From Pseudogymnoascus destructans (lineage: Eukaryota; Ascomycota; Leotiomycetes; Thelebolales; Thelebolaceae): 64,000 nucleotides of DNA. Every line of letters begins with the position of its first letter. The first letter of the stretch is position 1. Location: positions 434,001 to 498,000 of the forward strand of contig NW_020167540.1 in NCBI RefSeq assembly GCF_001641265.1, in the 5' to 3' direction. Of the stretch, positions 19,143 through 30,079 are shown one piece after another. The notes below the pieces were generated by a model. That model had not been told where the DNA came from. It made no database searches and was given only the letters and a program-made list of their open reading frames with translations. Made by a program: the position numbers and the translations under genes.

Positions 19143-22100
19143 TCACTCCTCTCCCTCCCCCGCCAACACCTCAGCAATCCAATCCGCCTGCACCCCTGAA
19201 CACTTCTTGGCATAATTCTTATTCGTGAAAACATGTTCCAGAAACATGACCGCCTCCCTCTTCCGGCCAAACATCACACTACTCGGATGCACAACCACCA
19301 CATGTTTACCCCTGACCGTTCTATACGCTCCGTCGGCGCCGAGGACGGCCGTGCGACCTACAAATGCTTTCAAAAAACACCTGAGCAGCTCTTCTCCGGC
19401 CTCTTCGGACATTGGAATAAATTCCCCCTCCGCCGCGTCATCGAGCTCGGCAATATCGGTGCTGCTGACCAGACCCGCGCTCACGCACGCTGAGCGAAGT
19501 TGTCGACGGACAGACATCCCCGTCTCCATATGCCTGGCATTCACACCCCGAATACCACACCATCTCTTCCTCTCCCCCGCCGCCTCGCGGACATACTTCT
19601 GCATCGTCGTGAGCTGGGTGAGGATGTCGCCTTCGCGCCTTAACAGGTCTTTACGCGCGTCTTCGGCCGCGAGACGTGCTTCTTCAGAGGTGGGCTGGAT
19701 GAATATATCGTCCCCACTCAACACCGCAATCGCGTCGATGGCGGCGAGGAGACAGGCGGGGGAGGTGCGCGAGGCTGCGACTAAGACGCGGGCGTAGTTC
19801 GGCGAAAGTGGAAACTGCGCCATTGTTCTTCCGGTTTTATTCAGCTCCCCTGTAGCAGAGAGGGCGCCAATGGTATGTAAATGCGTCAAAGCCTTCAACA
19901 TCGCGTCCCTTGGCGGGGGCGAGAGGAGGGGAAAGCTGAAAATATCGTCGATGCCTCTAGCTTTCATCTTTAGCACCGCCTCCACGACATCCGCGCGCAG
20001 AATCTCGGGGCGTTCAACGGAGCTGAGGGCGTTGTATTGTTCCTCGGTGTAGAGCCGCCAGACTTTTCCGGGGGCTTCACGACCAGCGCGACCGCGGCGC
20101 TGGATGGCGGAGGATTGCGAGATTGGTTTGGCGAGGAGAGATTGTAGGCCCAAGTGTGGGCGGTACTCCTTAACCTTCGCCTTCCCCGTATCAATGACGT
20201 AGCGTACACCGGGGACTGTAATAGAAGTCTCGGCGATATTAGTAGCCAAAATACACTTCCTCGCATTCTTAACGAGCGGGCGCGCGAAAGCGAGTTGTTG
20301 CTTCTCAATACTCAATTGCCCAAACAGCGGCGTACATTCCAATCGCGGGAAGGACTTGACCAACTGCCCAGCCTGCGCGACAACGCGCGCGAGCAGAGAT
20401 TCAATTTCATCCTGTCCGCTGAGGAAGACGAGGATGTCGCCTGGCATGGGCTCAGTAGTGTGGATGTGGAAGATCGTGCGGAAGGAGGCTTCGAGGAGGT
20501 CGGGGAGGGCAGCGGGGACGTAGAGGGTTGAGACGGGGTGTTGGCGGCCGGAGATGCGGTAGGTTATTGTGTTGTTTTTGCCCTTCAGATCGAAGATGTC
20601 GAGGGCGGGTTTGGAGGGCGGGGAGACGGGAGTGTCGAGATTGTCCGCGGGTGAGGAGGTGGGGGTTGAGCCGGCGGGGGAGGCGGCGGCGGAAACAGCG
20701 GAGGAGGAGCTGCCTTTGATGGTGTCGCTGAGGCCGGACCAGGAGGAGTAGGAGAATGTTGAGGAGCGTCTTGATTCAATGGCTGGGTGTCCTTCAATAT
20801 CGTCGCCGTCTAAGATAGCTTCTGGAGGGGGAGTGGTTGTAGCAATCCACTCCTTGATGAGGCCTGTTGGCTTGACTCCATTCGTCTTGCGCTGTTTACC
20901 ACCACCATTTGTGGTTGCGGGCGCAGGAACTGCCTCCGGGATCGTGAAATACTCCTGCAGCTTCTCGATATCTGCCGTCGCCGACATAATAACAACCTTC
21001 AATGGGATCCCACCTCTCCCACTCAAATCTCCAGTAAGGGTATTCTTCAAAAACCCCAGCAGAAGATCTACATCCACACTCCTCTCGTGAACCTCATCAA
21101 CAACAACGCAACTATACTTCCTCAGATGCCGATCCCGCAGCAGCTCCTGCAACAACATCCCCTCAGTAAGAAACTTAATCTTCGCCCCTCTCGGCACGTT
21201 CGACTCAAACCTCACCGCATACCCAACCCTATCCCTCTCATTACAATGCGGACCCAAATACGACCCCGTCTCCGCCGCCACTCTCTGCGCCAGCGAAATC
21301 GCAGCGACTCGTCGGGGCTCGGTAATCGCAATCATACCTCCCACAGCGACACTCTCCCCCTTGATGACCACGCTCTTGCGCACCATCCATGGCTCGTTCA
21401 TCAGGAATTGAGGGACCTGTGTGGATTTTCCGCTTCCAGTCTCACCAGCGAGGAGCATGATGTTGCCTTTGTATCGGAGGCCGTATTTGATGTCCGGGCC
21501 GGATAGCCAGATGGGGAGTTTTCGACGCTCTTGGAGTATCTTTTTCTCCTTCTCGTCGAGGAGTCGTTGGCTGGGGCGTAGGCTTCCTGTGGCGCCATTG
21601 GTAAGGCCAATGGGCTTTTGTTTCTTGCCAAATGGTGATGGTTTTCGGGCGTCATTTGCAGTCGCGGATTCTGCTACCACAGCCTTCTTGATCCCGTTTA
21701 CTTGGGCTGTCACGAGCTTCACTGCTCCCTCCGCTGAGGTCTTCTTCCCTCCACTGACACTGCTAGCGGCCGGCGACGCGGGTTCCGTCAGCGAGATCTT
21801 CTTCGCGCCATTCCCATTCACAGCACCCGACCTCTCCGGCTCGGCAAACGAAGTCTTCTTCGCGCCATTCCCGTTGACAGCTGGTTCAGCAAACGAAGTC
21901 TTTTTCGCGCCATTCTCATTGACAGCAGGCTCCACAAACGAAGTCTTTTTCGCTCCATTCCCATTGACAGCAGCAGGTTCAGCAAACGAAGTCTTCTTCG
22001 CGCCATTCCCATTCACAGCTCCCCCCCCACTGTTGTCCTCAAACGAGAACTTCTTCGCCCCATTCCCATTAACCGCGCCCTCCTCCCCCGCCAACCGCCG

Positions 22101-22250
22101 CCTCTTCTCATCTCCGCTCTCCCCGACCCGTCCCTTCTCCCCGTTCACGCTTATGCTCCTCTTCTTGGAATTCGGCTCTTGGGAAGATTCGGACATTGTT
22201 GCTGTGGCGGTCTCGTAGCTGTCGGACTTATCTTTCATCCTCGGCTTCAT
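19143..22250 (-). CDS. DEAH-box RNA helicase, DHR2/DHX33-like
   Basis: A 1035-residue protein in one exon. Helicase motifs in order: I GETGSGKST (near residue 267), Ia EPRRVAAISLAQRVAAE, II DEVH (near 387), III SATAD, IV FLSGQDEIESL, V ATNIAETSITVPGVRYVIDT, VI QRRGRAGR (near 722), then the HA2 and OB-like C-terminal region. Similarity to yeast Dhr2 suggests a role in nucleolar small-subunit pre-rRNA processing. The start at 22250 (MKPRMKDK) gives the longest frame; ATG 22196 (MSESSQEP) has a stronger context (ACAATG) and may be the true start. The first 230 residues are unusual: a tandem repeat of AVNGNGAKKTSFAEP type, six or seven copies. A Ser/Thr/Pro-rich insertion splits the helicase core between motifs III and IV (about residues 440-600), so the protein is some 300 residues longer than yeast Dhr2. 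Confidence 0.9.
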   Translation of the reverse strand: MKPRMKDKSDSYETATATMSESSQEPNSKKRSISVNGEKGRVGESGDEKRRRLAGEEGAVNGNGAKKFSFEDNSGGGAVNGNGAKKTSFAEPAAVNGNGAKKTSFVEPAVNENGAKKTSFAEPAVNGNGAKKTSFAEPERSGAVNGNGAKKISLTEPASPAASSVSGGKKTSAEGAVKLVTAQVNGIKKAVVAESATANDARKPSPFGKKQKPIGLTNGATGSLRPSQRLLDEKEKKILQERRKLPIWLSGPDIKYGLRYKGNIMLLAGETGSGKSTQVPQFLMNEPWMVRKSVVIKGESVAVGGMIAITEPRRVAAISLAQRVAAETGSYLGPHCNERDRVGYAVRFESNVPRGAKIKFLTEGMLLQELLRDRHLRKYSCVVVDEVHERSVDVDLLLGFLKNTLTGDLSGRGGIPLKVVIMSATADIEKLQEYFTIPEAVPAPATTNGGGKQRKTNGVKPTGLIKEWIATTTPPPEAILDGDDIEGHPAIESRRSSTFSYSSWSGLSDTIKGSSSSAVSAAASPAGSTPTSSPADNLDTPVSPPSKPALDIFDLKGKNNTITYRISGRQHPVSTLYVPAALPDLLEASFRTIFHIHTTEPMPGDILVFLSGQDEIESLLARVVAQAGQLVKSFPRLECTPLFGQLSIEKQQLAFARPLVKNARKCILATNIAETSITVPGVRYVIDTGKAKVKEYRPHLGLQSLLAKPISQSSAIQRRGRAGREAPGKVWRLYTEEQYNALSSVERPEILRADVVEAVLKMKARGIDDIFSFPLLSPPPRDAMLKALTHLHTIGALSATGELNKTGRTMAQFPLSPNYARVLVAASRTSPACLLAAIDAIAVLSGDDIFIQPTSEEARLAAEDARKDLLRREGDILTQLTTMQKYVREAAGERKRWCGIRGVNARHMETGMSVRRQLRSACVSAGLVSSTDIAELDDAAEGEFIPMSEEAGEELLRCFLKAFVGRTAVLGADGAYRTVRGKHVVVVHPSSVMFGRKREAVMFLEHVFTNKNYAKKCSGVQADWIAEVLAGEGEE

Positions 22251-23008
22251 CTCTCGGATTTCGCCTTGTGTATTGTCTCGCGTAGAGGCGTAGAGTAAGT
22301 CCCGAGGCGCTGTATATAAATTCGCCTTGCCGGAATTGGCAAGTGGGCGCTAATATCAATCCGCAAAAGCTTTCCGTCCCTTTGTGCGCGCAAAGGGTTT
22401 TGAAAGTGGAAAGCGTTTGGATGCTGCTGCGGATTTATTATTTTTTTCTAGATAGGCGTTATCCTAGAAGTTGGGGTTCGCTTATCGGCATAGCGTTGTT
22501 CCTGGGCCTAAATGATTGGAGAGCATCTATCTAAGAAGTGCATTTTGGTGGGGGGATTCGCGATATGTGCTGTAAAATAATAGATTAAATAAATTAAATT
22601 ACATGTTTAGTCTGAGTAGTAACCTTCGGCCCTGTTTTATGCCACCCTAAAACCTCTAAAATCACGTGGCTATATATCAGCGCTTGTCGCTTGTCGCTTG
22701 TCGTACCAAACTCCGGCCCACTTATAGAACTACCACGGCTTCTTCACAGTTATCATATGAGACAACGAGAGAACGAATTTTTTTTGTGACATAAGCTTTA
22801 GCGTATAAAAGCGTCCTCTACTGAAAGACAGTTGTAGTCTAAGCAGTGAGAGGTAGATGTGATAAACGAGAGCCCAGTAGGAGGCAAGTCGGTGTTTTCG
22901 CCACCACCACACTTAAACGGACTATATCTGTATTCTTCACATACGGCCATAGACTCAAAGAGACTTGGGTACCTTAAATACTTCGATGTGCCTAACCTAT
23001 AACATACA
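22251..23008. promoter_or_regulatory. Divergent promoter region between the helicase and Hsp20 genes
   Basis: About 760 bases. Contains a triple GCTTGTC repeat near 22684-22704 and a TATAAAAG box at about 22804, some 205 bases before the Hsp20 start. I could not find a clean run of nGAAn heat-shock-element modules by eye. Confidence 0.4.
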
Positions 23009-23460
23009 ATGGAGTCTATTTGTCCTTACTTGTCACAGAGGGCTGCGGCGGATCCGGATACCGCGCCTGCTGAAGGAGAGGCAAGGGGTGCTGCTGACGA
23101 GAGCGATGCGTTTGCGCCGGCTGTTGATACCTTCTCCACTTCCACCGAGTACGTTCTCCACGTCGCGCTACCCGGCGCTCGCAAGGAAGACGTCAGCGTG
23201 AACTGGGATGCCGAGAAGGGCGAGCTCAATATCGCTGGTGTTGTGTACCGCGCGGGCGATGAGGAGTTCATCGCTAGTTTGAAGACTGGGGGGGTGTGTT
23301 TGAGAGGAGCGTGAAGTTGCCGCTTGAGGGGGATGAGAAGGTGGAGGTTGATGGGGAGGAGATTAGTGCGAAGTTGGAGGATGGGGTGTTGGTTGTTAGG
23401 GTGGGGAAGGTGGTTAGAGAGGAGGCTTGGACGGATTTGAAGAGGGTTGAGGTTTTGTAG
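23009..23460 (+). pseudogene. Small heat-shock protein (Hsp20/alpha-crystallin) gene with a frameshift
   Basis: The first frame starts MESICPYLSQRAAADPDTAP and contains the start of an alpha-crystallin domain: FSTSTEYVLHVALPGARKED and GELNIAGVVYRAG. It leaves frame in a run of seven G at about 23287-23293. The second half is intact in another frame: FERSVKLPLEGDEKVEVDGE, EISAKLEDGVLVVRVGKVVR, ending LKRVEVL at 23460. Eight G would restore one frame of about 150 residues, so this is either a one-base contraction in the genome or a base-calling error. Hsp20 proteins are ATP-independent holdases. No splice sites bridge the break. Confidence 0.75.
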
Positions 23461-24212
23461 ATGGTGCAGCCTCTAGGAGTCTCGTTTTGTGTTTCTTATA
23501 GGTTATGGGAGTTGGAATTCTTTGGATAACTTGGGGTATATGGATAATAGAGAATAACTTAACTCTGTCTGTGTATGTTTAATCACTGCAACGTAAATGG
23601 TGAAGTATTAACATACACATACCAGCCTCAAATCACATCCCTTTTTCAACAAGTCAGCACATTCTAGCTTCCTTCTAGAAAACAATCGGCGTCGGCATGG
23701 AATGTCTCAAAAGTGACTCTGATAAACGGACTTAGAAAGTGTGGCGCAGCAATATTTGCCACTGTGGCATAAGTTACGATGACTTCCCCACCCGTCGTTC
23801 TCGGGCCAACGACGCCATTTATATTTGCCATCGTTGACAGATAGCCCTATTGCTCCAACACCACCACTGTTGACCATCACCAAAGGGCTGCTAAAGCTTT
23901 GACATCGCGCAGACTTAATAACTGGTCGCTATTACAAGGAGGCTATAGCTGTTTTGGCCGTGAGCATAGCGATTTTGAGGTTCTGTTCGATTGCGACACT
24001 GTGGAAAGACATAGTCCGGTACTATCGGCAAGACAAAGAGGTCTGAAACTGCGCCGGGAGAAGAAGAAGTTTTCAAAGGATACTAGGCTGCCCTCGCAAT
24101 TCCCCAGGGACAAAGCTCAATCATTACCGAGCGAACGTTGCGGACACTTGTTATCTCTCAGCCTCACCTTACCTTCACATCACCTCCCTGACTTCTCGCC
24201 ACAAACGCCAAC
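23461..24212. other. Intergenic stretch upstream of the Src1-like gene
   Basis: No supported gene. An open frame at 23899-24474 overlaps the next gene in another frame and has no family resemblance. The last 100 bases before 24213 are CT-rich and likely promoter and 5' leader. Confidence 0.45.
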
Positions 24213-26528
24213 ATGTCGGACGACGAGAGCCAAGAGAGCCTCGACTACCTCCAATCCAACTTTGAACCCTCCTCCCTCACCGTCCCCCGCCTCCGCTCCA
24301 TCCTCGTCTCTCACGACATCCCCTACCCCTCCGGCGCGAAGAAACCACAGCTCGTCGAAATCTTCACCGACAAAGTCCTCCCTCAGTCCCGCAAGATCCT
24401 CTCCGCCCGCTCCCGCGCCCGCCGCACAAGCAAAGGTATCACCAACGCAGATCGCTCCGATGCAGGATCCCTAGAGGACGAACAACCCATCCTCCCCCCA
24501 CCATCCGCTAGCCGAACGAAATCCGCCAGGAAGCCATCGGCAAGAATTAGAGAGGACACCGTCGACTCTGAGGAGCCACGCGCACGCACTCGCTCGCGAT
24601 CACCCGTTAAACAAACCCCCCGCATCACCAGCGCCAAGCACGCCCGTGCCGCAACCGAAGACAGCAGCGAGCCCGACACCATCCGTCGGACCGTGCGAAA
24701 AACCCGCAAGACCGAAGCACCCGTCGTCAAGCCCGAAGATGTCGATGAAGATTTCCCCCGCAAGGGCGCGGCGTTCAGCTACGATAACCCTTTCCAGAGC
24801 GGCTCCTCGCCCATCTCCTCCTCCCGCAGCCCTAGCGGTGAGAGACGCAGGAAGACACTCCACGAGACGCCTGCGAAGCGCAAGTCTAGCGCTACGCCTC
24901 GCCGTCGCACGGCTGATATCACGCAATCCCGCGCCGATGACGGGATCACCCCGCCTTCGAGCGCGACATTCGAGCTCTCTCACGTTCTGATGGATCACCC
25001 CATCGACTTTGACGATAACGCCGTCGAGACTAGCGAGGAGTTCACACCGGAGGAGCAGCTGCAACTTGACTCTGAGCGCGCCGCTGGCCGAGCATTGGGC
25101 CCCGTTGCAAGGCGACCGAAGAAGAAATCCTCGGGTGGATTTAACGCCAAGGGTCCCCTTTGGGTAGTCTTCCTCACCATGCTCGGCGGCTACGCAGCCT
25201 GGTACCGACAGGAGAAACTAGCTGTCGGGTACTGTGGCGTCGGTCGCCCCGCTGCACCTATCGTGTCGAGCAAACTCGAGCATTTACCAGATTGGGCCCT
25301 TGCGCTGGCGGAACCGGAGTGTGAAGCTTGTCCGCAACATGCGTTTTGCTATGAGCGTCTCGAGACGGCCTGTGAGCCTGATTTCGTCCTGCGCCCTCAC
25401 CCGCTCGCGCTGGGTGGTGTGGTGCCGCTACCGCCTACGTGTGAGCCGGATGGGGAGAAGGTGAGGAGGATTAAAGTCGTTGCGGACCGCGCGGTCGAGG
25501 AATTGCGGGAGCGAAAGGCGAAGTTCGAGTGTGGAGCCAAGGAGGGGGGGGGGGAGGTGGTGAAGGTTCCGGAGATTGGGGAGGAGGAGCTGAAGAAGAG
25601 GGTTAGTGAGAAGAGGAGGAGGGGGATGGAACAGGCGGAGTTTGAGGAGTTGTGGGCGGGGGCTATTGGGGAGATTATGGGGAGGGATGAGGTGGAGGTT
25701 GTTAAGGATGAGTGAGTCTTTCCCCGTGTTTCTTTTTTCCCGTTGTTGCGCATCTTTCGTGTTTCAAGCCCAACTCTCACTTTCATCCGGATGAAGCACC
25801 TACCAAGTGGTGGGTGTCCTCGTCCGCTTTCATTGCGCACATCAAATCTACATCTATCCCCAACTAGTACTACAACCATCTGACGACAAGGAACTAACCA
25901 GGTCCCCCCCCTCCCCCTTAGACCAACCACCCCAGGACATCCCCGCCTTTCGAGTAGCTCCCTCGCAAAGATCCCTCTTTCCTGCGCCCTCCGTCGATCC
26001 CTCCGAGTCGCACTGGCAAGACATCGCCTCCAGATTGCAATTCTTGCGCTAGTCGCCACGATCCTGCTCTACGCGCGCGCTAAGTACTCGTCCTACCTAG
26101 CTATCTCCGCGAAGATTCCGGAGCTCATATCGCTCACCCTCGACCGATTAGCGGAGCAGGCCGCGAGACATGCGATGGACCCTGCGCAGTATCCCGAGGC
26201 GTATATCCCCATCTCACAACTCCGCGATGACGTCCTCCGCGATGAACACTCCCTGACCAAACGCGACGCCATATGGCAAAAAGTCCGGAACGTCGTCGAG
26301 ATGAACGCCAACGTGCGCTCTGCACAACGCCAAGACCGCAACGGCGAGATTGCGAGGGTGTGGGAGTGGATCGGCGCTGTCGCCGGGCTGGTCGCGGAGA
26401 GGGAAAGGAGGAAGGGTGGGAGGGTTAGCTGGGGGGAGTTTGGGGAGGCGAGTAGTCCCGTTAGTGGGACGGATGGGGGGCCGGAGGTTGTGCAGCAACG
26501 GTGGCAGGAGGGGAGGCCGATTTATTAG
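24213..26528 (+). CDS. Inner nuclear membrane protein Src1/Heh1-like (HeH/LEM and MSC domains)
   Basis: Two exons, 24213-25711 and 25922-26528, joined across a 210-bp GTGAGT...TTAG intron to give about 701 residues. Residues about 20-55 (VPRLRSILVSHDIPYPSGAK, then KPQLVEIFTDKV) form a HeH/LEM-like helix-extension-helix. A basic, Ser/Arg-rich nucleoplasmic stretch follows with possible nuclear-import motifs (RRTVRKTRK, KRKSSATPRRR). The first membrane segment is GPLWVVFLTMLGGYAAWY, then the lumenal MSC (Man1-Src1 C-terminal) region with cysteines at EPECEACPQHAFCYERLETA. The second membrane segment lies just after the intron (LQIAILALVATILLYA), followed by the C-terminal winged-helix-like part with YIPISQLRDDVL. 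Family members tether chromatin, especially rDNA and telomeres, to the inner nuclear membrane. Confidence 0.9.
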
Positions 26529-26968
26529 TTGTGGTTATAGTTGTAGGAATTTTGTACGTTTTTTTTGTTTTTGTTGGTGGTTGACGACGGCGTTTATGGG
26601 AGGGCTGGGTGGTACAGTACTTGGACAGTTCGCCACTATGGCTGGTATGCGAAGACGACGGGAGATTAGTTAGTTAATATCGCCATTCAATTACATATAT
26701 GTTAAATTAAACCATCCTATACTTGCACTCTAAATGATGCTGAAGCCAAGAACCCTTTCAGCGCCCATTACTCGGGGGTTTTCTCCGTCCCCCACCGCCA
26801 ACCCCTCCATAGCACGTGACACTCATCCCACTTCGCTCCACGACTCAAAATCGCCCTTGCCTCAACAAAACCTCAAAAATTAGCCACCTCTCCCCCTCGC
26901 GCCCGCCACATCACCGCCTCCTCTCTTCTTTCTCTTTCAAGCCTCTCTCTCATACGCAGCCTCACGCA
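26529..26968. promoter_or_regulatory. Upstream region of the tyrosyl-tRNA synthetase gene
   Basis: 440 bases holding the 3' end of the Src1-like transcript and the promoter of the next gene. A CACGTG core (GCACGTGAC) lies near 26813, and the 100 bases before the start codon are pyrimidine-rich. Confidence 0.4.
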
Positions 26969-28385
26969 ATGGCGGCCCCAGCCCCCACCACTCCCCCAGC
27001 CATGGACCCCGCAGCCTCGATCGCGCTGATCAAATCCAACCTCGCCGAAGTGCTGAACCCCGAACTCATCGACGACGTGATCCTGACCCAAAAGCGCGCG
27101 CTGAAAGTGTACTGGGGCACTGCGACGACGGGACGCCCTCACTGCGCGTACTTCGTGCCGATCATCAAGATCGCCGAGCTGCTCGCTGCGGGATGCCATG
27201 TTAAGATTTTGTTGGCGGATATACATGGGTACCTCGATAACATGAAGGCGCCTCTCGAGCTCGTGGAGTTCCGCGCTGCTTACTACTCGAGGTTGATTAA
27301 GGCTTTACTTCGCGCGGTGGGCGTGGATTTGAGTCTACTTGAGTTCGTGCTGGGGAGCTCGTACCAGCTGGGGAAGGAATACACGATGGACCGCTTTAAG
27401 TTGGAGGGTGTGACGCGGATCAGCGTCGCTCAGAAGGCGGGAGCGGAGGTGGTGAAGCAGACTGACGACCCGACGCTGGGGGGATTGATTTACCCCTTAA
27501 TGCAGGCGCTTGATGAGCAGTACCTTGACGTCGATGCGCAGTTTGGTGGTGTGGATCAGAGGAAGATTTTCACCTTCGCCATGGAGAATCTCCCGCGTAT
27601 CGGGTATAAAGTCCGCGCGCATCTGATGAATACGATGATTCCCGGGCTGGGGGAGGCGGCGAAGATGAGCGCCAGTGATCCGGATAGTAAGATTGATCTC
27701 CTGGAGGATGAGAAGGGGGTAGAGAAGAAGCTGAAGAAGGCGGTGTGTGTGCCGAGGAAGGTGGAGGGGAATGGGCTGGTTGCGTTTGTGGAACATGTTA
27801 TCTTCCGCGCGGTGGCGTTGAAGAATGGGGGGGTGGCGAAGTATGTGGTGGAGAGGAGGGAGGGGGAGGCGTTGGTTTATGAGGATGTGGAGGCGTTGAA
27901 GAAGGATTATGAGGCCGATATTGTGAGTTTTGTTTTTGTTACCTCCCTTACACACATCAACCCCCCCCCCCTTAACCACTACTACTCTCTTGAAAACTAT
28001 AGTCCGAAGTACAATTACTAACATCCCCACCCAGTTAACACCCCAACTCCTCAAATCCTCCCTCACCACCGCCCTCAACGCTCTCCTCGACCCCATCCGC
28101 GCCGAGTTCGCCGCCGACGCCGAATGGCAAGAGATCGAGGCAAAGGCCTATCCCGTCGTCAAGGCTGAGAAGATAAAGACGAAGGTTAAGAAGGATAAGG
28201 GGGATCCTGCTAAGCGCGCTGCTGCTGCTGCTGCGAGGAAGGGGGTGGTGGTTGTCCAGGGGGATGGGAGCGTGGAGGCGGGGATTGAGGGGGTTAAGGA
28301 GGAGGTTGTGTTGGGGACGGGGACGGGGACGGGGACGGGGGTGGATGGGGTTGCGGAGAAGTTGGAGAGTGCTAAGGTGGAGTAG
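26969..28385 (+). CDS. TYS1: Tyrosyl-tRNA synthetase, cytosolic
   Basis: Two exons, 26969-27922 and 28035-28385, giving about 434 residues. The intron (GTGAGT...CCCAG) is phase 0 and joins DYEADI to LTPQLLKSS. Class I features: the HIGH-like site in GTATTGRPHCAYFVPIIKIA, the tyrosine-binding helices in GLIYPLMQALDEQYLDVDAQ followed by FGGVDQRK, and the KMSKS-like loop KMSASDPDSKIDLLE, of the eukaryotic/archaeal type. I prefer ATG 26969 (MAAPAPTTPPAMDPAAS) over the upstream in-frame ATG at 26816, which would add unlikely leader sequence. The C-terminal tail carries a Lys-rich stretch (AEKIKTKVKKDKGDPAKR), as in yeast Tys1, and ends in a low-complexity segment with a GTGTGTG run. It charges tRNA-Tyr in the cytosol. 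Confidence 0.92.
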
Positions 28386-28947
28386 ATAGATAGATGTTCG
28401 TGTGTGGGGGGGAGGATGGGGAAAAGGGAGGGAAAAGGCGTTGTAAGTGCGTGCATATGGATGAAATTACGAGATGAAAGATTAGCATGAATGACGGAAG
28501 AATGGGAGATGGTTGAATACCCCTTTTTGAGATATGAAAAGGGGATTCGGGATTCGAATATTACGTACGTGTTTTTATGTTTGATTTTTGAAGGAAGGCA
28601 TGTTCAGACTCCCCAGGAGACGGAAGTATATTCATGTAAAACGAGTCGCAGTTCGCGCCTTGATATACTGTCGTCCTTTCCTCCAAACTCTTTTCGTAGT
28701 CTAACCTCATAACCATCATCGTACAATGCAACCCCCCTCCCTCATTCCCATCCATTCTTTTCGTGTGCATGCGCCAATAATCCCAATCCCATCTATCCCA
28801 TCCCAACCCAATACCAAAACGCTAATGCCAATCGCTAACCCATGCTCTCAAAAACGCTCAGTCGCTGCAAAAGATAATGCTCATACAACAGAGGCACTCA
28901 GTCTCTCGCGAGACTTTGCCTGCGTCAACCCCCCCCCAGTCAGCAGC
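28386..28947. other. Intergenic stretch between convergent genes
   Basis: 560 bases holding the 3' ends of the tyrosyl-tRNA synthetase and GH16 transcripts. No supported gene; the open frames overlapping 28726-29340 are antisense to the GH16 gene. Confidence 0.5.
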
Positions 28948-30079
28948 TCACAGCCACTCCCCAACCCAAGCCGCCGCAACGGCAAAAACAACACCACAAG
29001 CCACACCAACGACGTTCGGTCCACTCACAGCACCCGCGCCCACCGGCACAATCTTGCCATTACTGGCCACGACCCACCCGCTCGGCACCCCCTCCACCAC
29101 AATCGTCTGGGACGCCTCCCCCTCCCCCCTGCCTTGCCCCGCCGGCACAGACGGCGACAGCGACGTCACAGCCGGGGCCTCATTCGTCGTAGCCGTCGCC
29201 CCCTTATTCGCACCAATCTTCCCGCCATTCGACACGATATCCGCCATATTACCGCCATTCCCTTTGTACTCGTACGAGGTTCCCGTGGAGTAGTCCGTGA
29301 TCGCGATGGAGGCGACGACCATGCTGAAGGGCCCCTTTGAGAAATCCGTCGGGCCGCGCGCCCAGGCGATGGTGCCGGGGGCGTTGGCAGGATCGCCGCC
29401 GGACCAGGTGCCGAATTTGACTTGCATGGGGGATTGGGGGTATTGGTTTGCGTCTGCGTCTGCGGCGTTGAGGACGCGGACGACGGAGCCGGAGATGGAC
29501 CAGATGATCTGGGTGGCTGTCCATTCGATGTCGTAGGTGAGGAATTGCTGTTGGTTCTCGGAGGTTTGGTGGAAGGCGCCGCGGTTGTAGGTGGTTACTT
29601 GGCCTTTGCCGAAGTAGTTGGATTGGGCTTCGTTGGGGGTGGCGCCGAGCCATTCGAAGTCGATCTCGTCGAAGGTGTCGGAGACGAGGACGACGGAGCT
29701 GACGATGCCGGCGCCGGGGGCGGCTTTCATGGTGACGGTGACTTTGCCGAACATGATGTAGAAGCGGCTGTTTAGTTGGGGGGCGTTGCCGGAGGCGGCG
29801 ACGCTGAGGTGGACGCCGTCGGTTTCGTAGGTTGGGTTGCCTTGGGCTGTGAAGGAGTCGACTGCTCCTTGCTTGAAGTCAACGCTGATTGCTCGGCCTA
29901 GTGCTGGGTCTGGTGGGCAGGCTGGAGGGGTGTCAGTGGCTTGGCTAGATAATGATGGGGGGTCGAGGCTTACTGGTATGGAGAGGATTGCAGTTTGCGG
30001 TTGTCTGAGCAGTAGTTGGTGTTGATAGCAGAGATATCGATGCTGCTGCCAGCACGGCGGCGAGCTGTGAGAATTGCAT
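28948..30079 (-). CDS. GH16 cell-wall transglycosylase, CRH family, GPI-anchored
   Basis: Two exons, 30079-29974 and 29921-28948, with a 52-bp intron, about 359 residues. Exon 1 encodes a signal peptide (MQFSQLAAVLAAASISLLST) and the start of the mature protein (ANCNPLHT), joined to TCPPDPALGRAISVDF. The GH16 catalytic motif DEIDFEWLG lies near residue 118, with NYFGKGQVTTYNRG after it and GTIAWARGPTDFSKGPF further on, as in Crh1/Utr2 chitin-glucan crosslinking enzymes. The C-terminus ends in a Gly/Ala/Val-rich hydrophobic tail (GVACGVVFAVAAAWVGEWL), expected for GPI attachment. No CBM18 module is visible. The role is linking chitin to beta-glucan in the wall. A longer open frame starting upstream at 30240 ignores the intron and is less likely. 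Confidence 0.9.

Noticed and set aside
20528..20797. Pro-rich and Arg-rich frames inside the helicase gene
   Set aside because: They are other-frame readings of the helicase low-complexity insertion.
28726..29340. 204-codon plus-strand frame
   Set aside because: Antisense to the GH16 gene, whose own frame has a full set of catalytic and targeting features.
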